Origin: Pseudoalteromonas umbrosa
GTDB lineage: Bacteria; Pseudomonadota; Gammaproteobacteria; Enterobacterales; Alteromonadaceae
NCBI RefSeq assembly: GCF_030125375.1
Contig: NZ_JASJUU010000010.1
Coordinates: 1 to 64,000 of the forward strand
Length of the DNA stretch: 64,000 nucleotides
Direction of reading: 5' to 3'
The notes beneath the pieces were generated by a model, which saw only the letters and a program-made list of their open reading frames with translations, made no database searches and was not told the origin of the DNA. Of the stretch, positions 18,159 to 27,240 are shown in pieces. Numbering within the stretch: the stretch's first letter is position 1; every line of letters begins with the position of its first letter. Position numbers and translations under genes: made by a program.

Positions 18159-20063
18159 TTAACGTTTGCCGCCTATACTCATATCCAAGATCCCTGCCAA
18201 CACATTCCCATCTCGACCAAGCTTGGTATGATAGACCTGTCGATACGCCATCACATTTTTCACATAGTCCCGAGTTTCTCGATATGGAATAAGCTCAATC
18301 CATAATTCAGCAGGCATGGCTTCATCCGGTACCCAGCGCTTCACTCTGTGATAACCAGCGTTATAGGAAGCGGTCGCTAATATCTCATTGCCCTTAGTTT
18401 TACGCTTTAAGTACTCCAAATAGTCCGTCCCAAGACGAATATTAATAGACGGTGTCATCAACTGCTTCTTAGAGACACGCTTTTTCGCCACATAACGGGC
18501 TGTGCTCGGCAGCATCTGCATCAAGCCATAAGCATCAGCAGAGGATCTCGCATCTGGTGCAAAACTACTTTCACGACGTGCCACCGCATAGCTCCAAGCA
18601 AGATCAACCCGATTTCGCTCACTATAACGCTCAAATAAACTGTCAAACGCCATCGGGAAGCGTAAATCGACATAGTTCCATGCTTTAATCTGCGCTAGGG
18701 TATAAATGGTGCTGTCATACCAGTCTAATTCTGCAGCCAATATCGATGCCGCAAGCTTTTCTTCAGTACTGGATGTGTTAGTTAAATAGTTCCATTCTCT
18801 ACGAGCGTGGGTAAAACGCTCCAGTTCATACAGTGCTTTTGCCCGTTTAAAGCCGGGCGCTTGTGACACACTCGCTAACGTTTGCTCATTGACATCCAGT
18901 GACTGCGCATTCATTGACGGTGGTAAGTTCAGTCGCGCCGCTGCCAGAAAACCATAATAATCTCGCTTACTGGCCAGTGACTGCCACAGTGATGTCGCTT
19001 TGGCTGAGTCTCCACGTTTAAAGTAGCTGTAACCGAGCCAATAAGTTTGCCCATTGCTCAAGTTATCCATACCTGTGAACAATGCTGCGATCCCTTCCCA
19101 ATCTTGCTCTTTGAGCATATTACTCATCAGCCATTGACGGAGCTTCACATCTTGTAATTCAGTAGGCACTTTATTCAACCAAAAACGCGCTTGCTCATGC
19201 CCTTTTGATGCCAAAGCCAGCGCAAAGCGATAAGCTACACTGTCTTTCTGCGCTTGGCTAAATTCAAACATGTCTTGCAGTTTATCCCATGCCCTAAGCG
19301 CCAACTTGGGGTCACGCCAAATAAGTCGTCTGACGCCATACACCGCGATTTCACTTTCTTTTTGACTGCGCTGTTTATAACGATATAGCCCAGCTGACGC
19401 ACTTGGGTTTCTGCGCACTGCGACATATAAATCAGCAAGATACGCTTCATTGCTTGGCAACAGCGTTTTTAAGTATTTAATTAACGAGGTTTGGCCGCCT
19501 TGTGCTGCCTTGGTAATGCGTTGCCAAATTAACGCTTGTGAGCGGTAACCTGCTTTTTGCCACTGTGAAAATAACTTATCGCAGGCTTTAGGTTGTGACT
19601 TGCCCACCACCCACAAAGGTTCAACTTGATCTAAAATTGCTTTTTTGGGCGCGCCTAAATCCAGTTGAAACTGCAAATACGTGCATTTTAACTCTGCATT
19701 ATTTGTTGTCTGATAATGTTCAATAAATAACGCTTTCTTACCGCGCTTTTTTAAATAGTTCAGCCAGCTTTTGCGCACAGGCCAATCCAAGGGCGTGTGA
19801 TCATAAACAGATAAAAACTGACTAATTTCTGCTTGATATTTTAACCTCGGATGACGTTTATAAAATGTCATCTCGACGTAAGGCTTCAATGGATGATCAA
19901 GTTCATCCAGTGCGTGTTTAAATTTAGTGTAATTTCCTGACCAAGCGATTCGCTCAGCTTGTATAAAATCTTGATGGGGCTTTTGCGCATACCCTTGGGT
20001 ACTTAACAAAGTGAAAAAAGCGCACATACCCGTACTAAAAAACCGAGAGATCCGTAATTTCAT
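18159..20063 (-). CDS. slt: Soluble lytic murein transglycosylase
   Basis: A 634-residue periplasmic enzyme with a signal peptide (about 1-26), a long alpha-helical superhelical region, and a C-terminal SLT catalytic domain. Catalytic Glu498 is in ARRESSF, followed by the family blocks AYGLMQMLPSTA and ATASYNAGYHRV. It cleaves the MurNAc-GlcNAc bond of peptidoglycan to give 1,6-anhydromuropeptides. Length matches Slt70-type enzymes. Confidence 0.95.
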   Translation of the reverse strand: MKLRISRFFSTGMCAFFTLLSTQGYAQKPHQDFIQAERIAWSGNYTKFKHALDELDHPLKPYVEMTFYKRHPRLKYQAEISQFLSVYDHTPLDWPVRKSWLNYLKKRGKKALFIEHYQTTNNAELKCTYLQFQLDLGAPKKAILDQVEPLWVVGKSQPKACDKLFSQWQKAGYRSQALIWQRITKAAQGGQTSLIKYLKTLLPSNEAYLADLYVAVRRNPSASAGLYRYKQRSQKESEIAVYGVRRLIWRDPKLALRAWDKLQDMFEFSQAQKDSVAYRFALALASKGHEQARFWLNKVPTELQDVKLRQWLMSNMLKEQDWEGIAALFTGMDNLSNGQTYWLGYSYFKRGDSAKATSLWQSLASKRDYYGFLAAARLNLPPSMNAQSLDVNEQTLASVSQAPGFKRAKALYELERFTHARREWNYLTNTSSTEEKLAASILAAELDWYDSTIYTLAQIKAWNYVDLRFPMAFDSLFERYSERNRVDLAWSYAVARRESSFAPDARSSADAYGLMQMLPSTARYVAKKRVSKKQLMTPSINIRLGTDYLEYLKRKTKGNEILATASYNAGYHRVKRWVPDEAMPAELWIELIPYRETRDYVKNVMAYRQVYHTKLGRDGNVLAGILDMSIGGKR

Positions 20064-20375
20064 GGCGACCTATACTTTACATAAATGCGTTGTATATCCA
20101 GACCCAGCTAATTTAAAAACCGTGTTTAAAGACAAAAGCTGAGTACTTCCTTAATTAAACTGCGTCACGCAGCCTTGAGCAGCACCTATGCCCTACTCAT
20201 AATCAAGTTATGCATGATTGAAGGTTTAAATAAACTGAATGCGTAAACCTTAAAACACCTTAGTCCAATCTATGCACTTAGCCACCTTAACATCCCAATT
20301 TATGCTTTACAGTAAATCTGCGGTAAATTTTTCATTGCAATTTTCATTTAAAGGCGCCACACTGAATGAAATGAC

Positions 20376-20392
20376 AACTCATCGTACCAGTG
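20376..20392. promoter_or_regulatory. Candidate FadR operator before fadB
   Basis: AACTCATCGTACCAGTG resembles the E. coli FadR operator (half-sites CTGGT and ACCAG): the right half ACCAGT is intact, the left half is degenerate. It ends 15 bp before the fadB start, where FadR binding could block initiation. The rest of the 20064-20407 gap is AT-rich and has a 13-bp palindrome CTGCGTCACGCAG at 20160-20172; no other feature was recognised. Confidence 0.45.
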
Positions 20393-20407
20393 TCACGGAG
20401 AACAAGT

Positions 20408-22570
20408 ATGTTAATCAAAAGCGAGTCCTTTGTAGTTGATTTTTGCAAAGGCAATATTGCTGAGTTTAAATTTTGTCTGCCCGGTTCGGTCAACAAGCTC
20501 TCTCAACAAACCCTGCAAGACTGTGCCAAAGCACTAGCTGAACTCAGCACACGTGATGATGTAAAAGGCCTAGTTTTTACCAGTGATAAAGACCACTTTA
20601 TTGTTGGCGCCGATATCTTCGAATTCTTACCGACCTTTAATCGCCCTGAACAAGAACTCGTAAGTTGGATCAAAGATGCCACTGACGTATTCGATGCGAT
20701 TGAAGACTTACCTTTCCCAACTCTATCTGCTATCAATGGCCTAGCACTAGGCGGTGGATGTGAGTGGGTACTTGCTACCGACTATCGTATTGCAACTCCT
20801 AATGCCAAAATCGGTTTACCTGAAGTCAAACTTGGGATCATGCCTGGTTTTGGTGGTACCGTGAGACTACCTCGTGTGATTGGTGCAGATAATGCCATGA
20901 CTTGGATTTCAACCGGTCAGGAAAATCGCGCGCCCGATGCCTTTAAAGTCGGCGCATTAGATGCCGTTGTTGCAGCGGATAAATTAATGGACGCCGCGAT
21001 AAAAACACTAGAGCAAGCCATTGATGGTAAGCTCGATTGGCAAGCAAAGCGCCAACTTAAACTTGAGCCTTTAAAGATGAATCGTGTCGAGCAAGGCATG
21101 AGCTTTGCCATGGCAGAAGGCATGGTCATGGCAAAAACCAAAGGCCATTACCCTGCGCCAGTGATGGCAGTCAAAACCATCAAAGCGGCTGCTAATCATA
21201 CTCGCGCAGAGGCTATGGCAATCGAAAATGCCAACTTTGCAAAATTAGCCAAAACAGCTGAAGCGGCGGCGCAAACTGGTATTTTCCTAGCGGACCAGTA
21301 CATTAAAGGCGTTGCCAAAAAACAAGCAAAAGCAAGCCAACTTGATATTAAGCAAGCGGCTGTACTCGGTGCTGGCATTATGGGTGGTGGCATTGCCTAC
21401 CAATCAGCCTATAAAGGCACGCCGATTGTCATGAAGGACATCAACCAAGCTGCGCTTGATTTAGGCATGGGCGAAGCGGCCGGCCTACTGGGTAAAAAAG
21501 TAAAACGCGGCCACATGAAAACAGAGAAAATGGTTGCGACGCTTGGGAAGATAAAACCAACACTCAACGAGCGTGATTTAGAAAACTCAGACATCATTGT
21601 TGAAGCCGTTGTCGAAAACCCACAAATTAAAAAAGCAGTGCTGGCTGATTTAGAAAAGCAGTTACCAAAAGGCACTGTACTGACGTCAAATACCTCTACT
21701 ATCCGTATTGACGAGTTAGCAACTGCGCTTGAAAACCCAGAGCATTTCTGTGGTATGCACTTCTTTAATCCAGTACCTAAGATGCCACTTGTTGAAATTA
21801 TTCGTGGTGAAAAAACCTCAGATGACACAGTAGCAGCTGTTGTTGACTACGCATTGAAACTCGGTAAGTCCCCAATTGTCGTTAACGACTGCCCAGGCTT
21901 TTTCGTAAACCGCGTCTTATTCCCTTATTTTGCAGGCTTCAGTAAGCTCGTTGTTGAAGGGGCTGACTTTAGTAAAATAGACAAAGTCATGGAAAATGTG
22001 TTTGGTTGGCCTATGGGTCCAGCTTACCTGCTTGATGTCGTCGGTATCGACACGGCAAATCACTGTACAGGTGTGATGGCTGAGGGTTTCCCTACTCGCA
22101 TGGCCCGTCAAGACAAAGACCCAGTTTCCTTACTGGCCAATGCAGAGCGTTTTGGTCAAAAGAATCACAAAGGGTTTTACCAATATGCGCCGGATAGAAA
22201 AGGCCGCTTGAAAAAGAGCAAAGACCCTGAATCATTGGTCCTTTTAAGTCAGATTTGTGATGATGCGCAGCAGTTTGACAAGCAAACTATTATTGAGCGC
22301 TGCATGGTCCCTATGATCAACGAAGTACTGCTTTGTTTGCAAGAGGGCATTGTCGCTTCACCACAAGAAGCAGATATGGCACTCATTTACGGTATTGGCT
22401 TCCCGCCATTTAGAGGTGGCGCTTTCCGTTACTTGGATCAAATTGGGTTAAGTGAGTTTGTTGCTATGGCAGATAAATATGCTGACTTAGGTGAAATCTA
22501 CCAAGTTTCAGAGCAAACGCGTGCTTGGGCAGCAGAAGGTAAAGTGTTCTATCAAGTGGAGGGCCAGTAA
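20408..22570 (+). CDS. fadB: Fatty acid oxidation complex subunit alpha
   Basis: A 720-residue multifunctional enzyme of beta-oxidation. The N-terminal enoyl-CoA hydratase/isomerase domain has catalytic Glu119 (GGGCEW) and Glu139 (GLPEVKLG). The middle NAD-binding 3-hydroxyacyl-CoA dehydrogenase domain has GAGIMGGGIAY and the HFFNPVPKMPLVEI block. Start ATG 20408 follows CGGAG. It forms an alpha2beta2 complex with FadA, encoded one base downstream. Confidence 0.97.
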   Translation: MLIKSESFVVDFCKGNIAEFKFCLPGSVNKLSQQTLQDCAKALAELSTRDDVKGLVFTSDKDHFIVGADIFEFLPTFNRPEQELVSWIKDATDVFDAIEDLPFPTLSAINGLALGGGCEWVLATDYRIATPNAKIGLPEVKLGIMPGFGGTVRLPRVIGADNAMTWISTGQENRAPDAFKVGALDAVVAADKLMDAAIKTLEQAIDGKLDWQAKRQLKLEPLKMNRVEQGMSFAMAEGMVMAKTKGHYPAPVMAVKTIKAAANHTRAEAMAIENANFAKLAKTAEAAAQTGIFLADQYIKGVAKKQAKASQLDIKQAAVLGAGIMGGGIAYQSAYKGTPIVMKDINQAALDLGMGEAAGLLGKKVKRGHMKTEKMVATLGKIKPTLNERDLENSDIIVEAVVENPQIKKAVLADLEKQLPKGTVLTSNTSTIRIDELATALENPEHFCGMHFFNPVPKMPLVEIIRGEKTSDDTVAAVVDYALKLGKSPIVVNDCPGFFVNRVLFPYFAGFSKLVVEGADFSKIDKVMENVFGWPMGPAYLLDVVGIDTANHCTGVMAEGFPTRMARQDKDPVSLLANAERFGQKNHKGFYQYAPDRKGRLKKSKDPESLVLLSQICDDAQQFDKQTIIERCMVPMINEVLLCLQEGIVASPQEADMALIYGIGFPPFRGGAFRYLDQIGLSEFVAMADKYADLGEIYQVSEQTRAWAAEGKVFYQVEGQ

Positions 22571-22571
22571 T

Positions 22572-23738
22572 ATGGAACATGCAGTTATCGTAGATTGTCT
22601 TCGTACCCCTATGGGTCGCTCCAAAGGCGGTGTGTTTAAGCATCGTCGTGCAGAAGATCTCAGTGCACACTTAATGAAAGGCCTACTTGAGCGCAACCCA
22701 CAAGTTGCCCCAGAGTCCATTGATGATATTTATTGGGGCTGTGTACAACAAACACTTGAGCAAGGTTTTAATGTTGCGCGTAATGCGGCGCTTCTAGCTG
22801 GTATCCCCCATTCAGTACCCGCTGTTACCGTGAACAGATTATGTGGTTCATCCATGCAAGCACTGCATGATGCAGCGCGTGCTATCATGACAGGTGCAGG
22901 CGATACTTACCTTATTGGTGGTGTTGAGCATATGGGTCATGTCCCTATGACTCATGGCGTAGATTTTCACCCAGGCCTTTCAACTTCGGTTGCACAAGCA
23001 GCTGGTGTTATGGGCTTAACCGCAGAGTACCTTGCTACACTACATGGTATTAATCGCGAGCAACAAGATGCGTTTGCAGTGCGCTCACATCAACGTGCTC
23101 ATGCAGCCAGTATTGAAGGTCGTTTTGCAAAAGAAATTTTACCGACCGAAGGACATGACGAACACGGCATTCCTGTATTAGTTGAACATGATGAAGTTAT
23201 TCGCCCTGAAACTAATCTTGAAGGACTAAGTCAATTACGTCCTGTATTTAATCCAGCCAGTGGTACTGTAACTGCAGGTACTTCCTCTGCATTGTCTGAT
23301 GGCGCGTCAGCCATGCTCGTCATGAGCGAAAGCAAAGCCAAAGCACTTGGCTTACCTATCAGAGCGCGCGTTAAGTCAATGGCTGTTGCAGGTTGCGATC
23401 CATCTATCATGGGATATGGCCCTGTTCCAGCGAGCAAAAAAGCGCTTAAGCAAGCGGGCATTCAAGTGGAAGACCTAGACGTAGTAGAGCTTAATGAAGC
23501 ATTCGCCGCACAATCTCTACCGGTTATGAAAGACTTGGGGTTACTTGAAGTTGCCGATGAAAAGGTAAACCTTAATGGCGGCGCCATCGCACTTGGTCAC
23601 CCGCTGGGTTGCTCAGGTTCAAGGATCAGTACCTCACTTATTCATATCATGGAAGAAAAAGATGCCAAATATGGCCTTGCAACCATGTGTATTGGTTTAG
23701 GTCAAGGCATAGCAACCGTATTTGAACGCGTGAATTAA
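22572..23738 (+). CDS. fadA: 3-ketoacyl-CoA thiolase
   Basis: A 388-residue thiolase that releases acetyl-CoA in the last step of beta-oxidation. Nucleophile Cys91 is in NRLCGSSMQALH; the second site has NGGAIALGHPLGCSG and the C-terminal CIGLGQG cysteine motif. Start ATG 22572 lies one base after the fadB stop; a longer ORF begins inside fadB and is rejected. The operon ends at a clear terminator. Confidence 0.97.
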   Translation: MEHAVIVDCLRTPMGRSKGGVFKHRRAEDLSAHLMKGLLERNPQVAPESIDDIYWGCVQQTLEQGFNVARNAALLAGIPHSVPAVTVNRLCGSSMQALHDAARAIMTGAGDTYLIGGVEHMGHVPMTHGVDFHPGLSTSVAQAAGVMGLTAEYLATLHGINREQQDAFAVRSHQRAHAASIEGRFAKEILPTEGHDEHGIPVLVEHDEVIRPETNLEGLSQLRPVFNPASGTVTAGTSSALSDGASAMLVMSESKAKALGLPIRARVKSMAVAGCDPSIMGYGPVPASKKALKQAGIQVEDLDVVELNEAFAAQSLPVMKDLGLLEVADEKVNLNGGAIALGHPLGCSGSRISTSLIHIMEEKDAKYGLATMCIGLGQGIATVFERVN

Positions 23739-23775
23739 CACGCTTGTTGTCATCACCAATTTCAACTTGGTAACC

Positions 23776-23811
23776 AAGGCAAAGTCATAAATTGTGGCTT
23801 TGCCTTTTTTA
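23776..23811 (+). terminator. Intrinsic terminator of fadBA
   Basis: AAGGCAAAG (23776-23784) pairs with CTTTGCCTT (23798-23806), followed by a T run. Confidence 0.85.
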
Positions 23812-23919
23812 TCGCCTCTTTGAATTTCAGGATATTGTAACAATTTACCTCAGCCCTCTTTAAATCTTCATACATGCCAAGTTAAAATGTCTTTTTTAAT
23901 AAAGGCTAAGTGCAATTTT

Positions 23920-24159
23920 ATGAGTTTTGATAATGCTGACCATACATTAGATGCCGTTGGGTTGCGTTGCCCTGAACCGGTTATGATGATCCGTGGTATG
24001 GTGCGAAAAATGAATCATGGTGAAACATTATTAATCGTGGCTGATGACCCATCGACCACCCGGGATATACCAAACTTTTGTGAATTTATGGATCACACAT
24101 TAGTTGCTCAAGAAACCGCGCAAGCACCCTATCAGTATTTAATTAAAAAGGGCCAATAA
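23920..24159 (+). CDS. tusA: Sulfurtransferase TusA
   Basis: A 79-residue sulfur carrier that passes persulfide sulfur from IscS to the TusBCD relay for 2-thiouridine in tRNA. The active-site Cys17 is in the family motif GLRCPEP. Start set at ATG 23920 (MSFDNADHTLDAVGLRCPEP) by comparison with E. coli TusA; an ATG at 23887 would add 11 residues. Confidence 0.95.
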   Translation: MSFDNADHTLDAVGLRCPEPVMMIRGMVRKMNHGETLLIVADDPSTTRDIPNFCEFMDHTLVAQETAQAPYQYLIKKGQ

Positions 24160-24172
24160 GCCCTTTTTAATT
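24141..24172 (+). terminator. Intrinsic terminator overlapping the tusA stop codon
   Basis: AATTAAAAAGGGC (24141-24153) pairs with GCCCTTTTTAATT (24160-24172). The A and T tracts make it work in either direction; the tusA stop codon lies in the loop. Confidence 0.85.
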
Positions 24173-24394
24173 AGCCAAAGACAACCTCTACACAAATCAC
24201 CTTTTACATAATTAGTTTTCTCGGTGCTCTATATCTCATAGCACTGTTACACATCTACCTTAGTTAAACTTAATGGTTTACCCACACAGTGGTGCATAAA
24301 AATGTAAGCTCCTACCGAGGTATTCAATGAATTATTTTATAAAGTAATACGGTAGTTCAAAAAATAGGTAAAAAACAAAGTAAAAGGAAAAGAT

Positions 24395-24535
24395 ATGAAA
24401 TTACAGCTAAAAACAAAAAAAATTAAAAACCTAGACCTTCAAGCTATCAAGCCAGCCCAAACGAATGCAGTCGCAGGCGGTAGAGCCAGCGTTCATGTTT
24501 GTGCGTCTCGTGATTACCCTTGTAAACCTGAATAG
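24395..24535 (+). CDS. Small double-glycine-leader peptide
   Basis: A 46-residue peptide preceded by AAGGA. A lysine-rich leader (MKLQLKTKKIKNL...) ends at AVAGG (27-29 region), followed by a 17-residue tail RASVHVCASRDYPCKPE with two cysteines. The LKTKK(L/I)KxL leader is shared with the two peptides at 60390 and 62170, so it belongs to the same precursor type. GG-leader peptides are commonly bacteriocins or modified peptides (RiPPs), cut by a C39-peptidase transporter; whether this one is modified is unknown. It stands alone between two terminators with no partner gene nearby. Confidence 0.7.
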   Translation: MKLQLKTKKIKNLDLQAIKPAQTNAVAGGRASVHVCASRDYPCKPE

Positions 24536-24552
24536 TATTAAACTTTAGCTAT

Positions 24553-24580
24553 ACGGCAAGCACGATAACTTGCCGTTTCA
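24553..24580 (+). terminator. Probable terminator after the small peptide
   Basis: ACGGCAAG (24553-24560) pairs with CTTGCCGT (24569-24576), followed by TTCACTT. The T tract is weak. Confidence 0.6.
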
Positions 24581-24650
24581 CTTACGACCACAATTAGATC
24601 CACACCTTAAGCTCGCATCGACCCGTTACATAACAACATTGTATTATTTT

Positions 24651-25103
24651 TTAGTCTCTTTGAATTAAAACAGCTGGCTTATGCGACACCCTGTAATCTA
24701 GTGTGATGCGATACCATCCTTTTTTATCTGGTGTAAAACTAAAGTAATTATAAATAGTATTGCAATCGGCCGGCTGCGGTTGTCCAAGTGTTATTAAGCT
24801 TTTATAGCGATAACCACAGTTATACCCTTGGCTCCATGCCTCATCCGCGATTTTAAATTCATATACTTTGTCTGGGCTCATAAACCGAGCGCGAACCATA
24901 TATGTGCCATTCCCTTGAGGCTTAAGCTGGTATATATCTTCGGCATCCCATAAACTAAAATCACCGCGCAGATACAAAGCTCGATCAATGACTTTCGCTT
25001 CTGGTTGGCTCACATCATTACTCGTTTGATCTCCCACCTTTGGAGAGGCACAGCCAGCAAGTCCTAATAATATTAAGATGGATAACGCGATTTTGTTTTG
25101 CAC
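24651..25103 (-). CDS. Putative lipoprotein with glycan-binding-like (CBM48-like) domain
   Basis: A 150-residue protein starting at GTG 25103 after AAGGTGA, with a lipoprotein signal ending in the lipobox LAG-Cys18. The mature part has the pattern LYLRGDFSLWD...Y.L...GNGTYMVRARF...YEFKIAD, which resembles the early-set beta-sandwich attached to pullulanase-type enzymes. No catalytic domain is present. The role could be carbohydrate or surface binding at the outer membrane; this is inference. The longer ORF starts inside the glyS terminator and is rejected. Confidence 0.6.
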   Translation of the reverse strand: MQNKIALSILILLGLAGCASPKVGDQTSNDVSQPEAKVIDRALYLRGDFSLWDAEDIYQLKPQGNGTYMVRARFMSPDKVYEFKIADEAWSQGYNCGYRYKSLITLGQPQPADCNTIYNYFSFTPDKKGWYRITLDYRVSHKPAVLIQRD

Positions 25104-25124
25104 TTGTCTCACCTTTTTTATCAA

Positions 25125-25151
25125 TAAAAAAGCCAGCATCATAGCTGGCTT
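25125..25151 (-). terminator. Intrinsic terminator of glyQS
   Basis: On the minus strand AAGCCAGC, a 6-base loop, GCTGGCTT and a T run directly after the glyS stop codon. Confidence 0.85.
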
Positions 25152-25168
25152 CACAGATTATTTTTATC

Positions 25169-27238
25169 TTAGTTTTGTAAAACTGAGATATCCGCTGTGT
25201 TTAAGAATAAGCGGCTGAGCTGGCTCAATAATGCCAGGCGGTTATTCTTAACCGCTTCATCATCAGCCATAACCATCACATTGTCGAAGAAGTTATCAAC
25301 TGCTTCACGTAGGCTTGCCAAACGCGTCAACGCTTGTTGATAGTCGCCTTGTGCATATACAGGAGCAAGCTCATCAGTCAATGCCGCAACTTGCTCTGCC
25401 AGTTGTTTCTCAGCACCTTCAATCAATAACTCAGCCGACACTGCCGCATCGCTGGTTACATTATTCTTCGCCAAGATATTGTTCACACGCTTATTAGCAG
25501 CAGCAAGTGCTTCAGCTTCATCCAATGTACGGAAGTGGCTAACTGCTTTAACACGACGATCGAAATCAACAGGTTGTGCTGGACGACGTGCCAATACCGC
25601 TTGGATCACATCAACGCTTATCCCTTCGTCTTGATACCAAGCGCGGAAACGGCCTAGCATAAACTCAAAGACATCATCAGCAACCTTGTCATTTGTCAGC
25701 TTGTCGCCAAACAGTGTTTGTGCCTTAGCAACAATGTCTAAAATGTCTAACTGAAGCTCTTTCTCAACCATGATACGTAATGCACCAATGGCAGCACGAC
25801 GCAATGCAAATGGGTCTTTATCACCTTTTGGAATTTGGCCGATACCAAAGATCCCCACTAGCGTGTCAAACTTATCAGCCAACGCAACGGCAAAACTAAT
25901 TGGGTTTGACGGTAATGCATCACCTGCAAAGCGCGGCATATATTGCTCGTTTTGTGCAACTGCCACTTCTTCTGCTTCACCGTCAATACGCGCATAGTGC
26001 ATACCCATGACGCCTTGAACATCTGTAAACTCCATGACCATTTCAGTCATTAAGTCTGTTTTGCTTAGAAGGCCAGCGCGTTCTGCCAATGCTTTATCCG
26101 CACCAAGTTGCTCAGCGATATAACCTGCCAATGCAGCAATACGCTCAGATTTGTCTTTCAATGTGCCCAGCTGTTTTTGGAATAAAACGCTGCCAAGCGA
26201 CTCTAAACGACTCTCCAGAGTTTTCTTCTTATCTGTTTCAAAGAAGAACTGTGCATCTGCTAAACGCGGACGAACTACTTTTTCATTACCCGAGATAACC
26301 ACATTTGGATCTTTGCTTTCAATGTTTGATACAAATAAGAACTTGTTGATCAGCTCGCCTTTGTCATTCAATAACGGAAAGTACTTCTGGTCATCTTTCA
26401 TCGTATAGATGAGCGCTTCATCTGGTACAGACAAGAACTCTTCATCAAATGATGCGGTCAGAGTTACTGGCCATTCAACCAAAGATGTTACTTCTTCAAG
26501 TAAGTCTTCATCCATTGCAACAACCGCACCCAGTTTTGCAGCTTCCGCTTCAATCTGAGCACGGATCTGTGCTTTACGTACATCATAATCAGCAATGACA
26601 TACGCTTTCTTTAAGGTATCAAAAATGTCATCAGCATGAGCTAAAGTCGTACGTGATGGATGATGGAAGCGGTGACCTTGCAGTTCATTAGTGATCTGTT
26701 TGCCCAGAACTTCACCTTTAATGATCTCATTACCTAGCAGTGCTGCAACCGTGTGTACTGGGCGGATAAATTGTGTTTTATTCGCCCCCCAACGCATTGG
26801 CTTCGGAATCGGTAATTTAGCTAAGGCTTTTGCAATGACATCGCTCAGAAGTTCTGTTGCCTGTTGGCCTTTTACAGTCGCCTTATGAAGTAACCAAGCG
26901 CCCTTTTCAGTTTCTAACTTGTCAGCTTCGCTAACATCAATGCCACAGCCGCGTGCCCAACCTTGTGCTGCTTTTGTCGGGTTGCCCTCGGCATCAAATG
27001 CCGCTTTAATAGCCGGGCCTCGTTTTTCAACGACTTTGTCTTGCTGCTGAGTCTCAAGTTGCTTTACCTGAATACCTAAACGACGAGGTGATGCATACCA
27101 GCTCACACCTTGATGCGCAAGCTCTAGCGCTGCTAATTCCGCCGCGGTGTTTTGAGCAAATGCTTCAGCTAACTTGCGCAGTGCTTTTGGTGGTAATTCT
27201 TCAGTACCAATTTCTACTAATAAATTTTCAGTTGTCAT
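25169..27238 (-). CDS. glyS: Glycine-tRNA ligase beta subunit
   Basis: A 689-residue subunit of the heterotetrameric bacterial glycyl-tRNA synthetase. The opening LLVEIGTEELPPKAL, the block RMRWGANKTQFIRPVH-like PKPMRWGANKTQFIRPVH, and DPFALRRAAIGALRI are diagnostic. The C-terminal region corresponds to the tRNA anticodon-binding part. It follows glyQ with a 2-bp gap. Confidence 0.98.
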   Translation of the reverse strand: MTTENLLVEIGTEELPPKALRKLAEAFAQNTAAELAALELAHQGVSWYASPRRLGIQVKQLETQQQDKVVEKRGPAIKAAFDAEGNPTKAAQGWARGCGIDVSEADKLETEKGAWLLHKATVKGQQATELLSDVIAKALAKLPIPKPMRWGANKTQFIRPVHTVAALLGNEIIKGEVLGKQITNELQGHRFHHPSRTTLAHADDIFDTLKKAYVIADYDVRKAQIRAQIEAEAAKLGAVVAMDEDLLEEVTSLVEWPVTLTASFDEEFLSVPDEALIYTMKDDQKYFPLLNDKGELINKFLFVSNIESKDPNVVISGNEKVVRPRLADAQFFFETDKKKTLESRLESLGSVLFQKQLGTLKDKSERIAALAGYIAEQLGADKALAERAGLLSKTDLMTEMVMEFTDVQGVMGMHYARIDGEAEEVAVAQNEQYMPRFAGDALPSNPISFAVALADKFDTLVGIFGIGQIPKGDKDPFALRRAAIGALRIMVEKELQLDILDIVAKAQTLFGDKLTNDKVADDVFEFMLGRFRAWYQDEGISVDVIQAVLARRPAQPVDFDRRVKAVSHFRTLDEAEALAAANKRVNNILAKNNVTSDAAVSAELLIEGAEKQLAEQVAALTDELAPVYAQGDYQQALTRLASLREAVDNFFDNVMVMADDEAVKNNRLALLSQLSRLFLNTADISVLQN

Positions 27239-27240
27239 GA

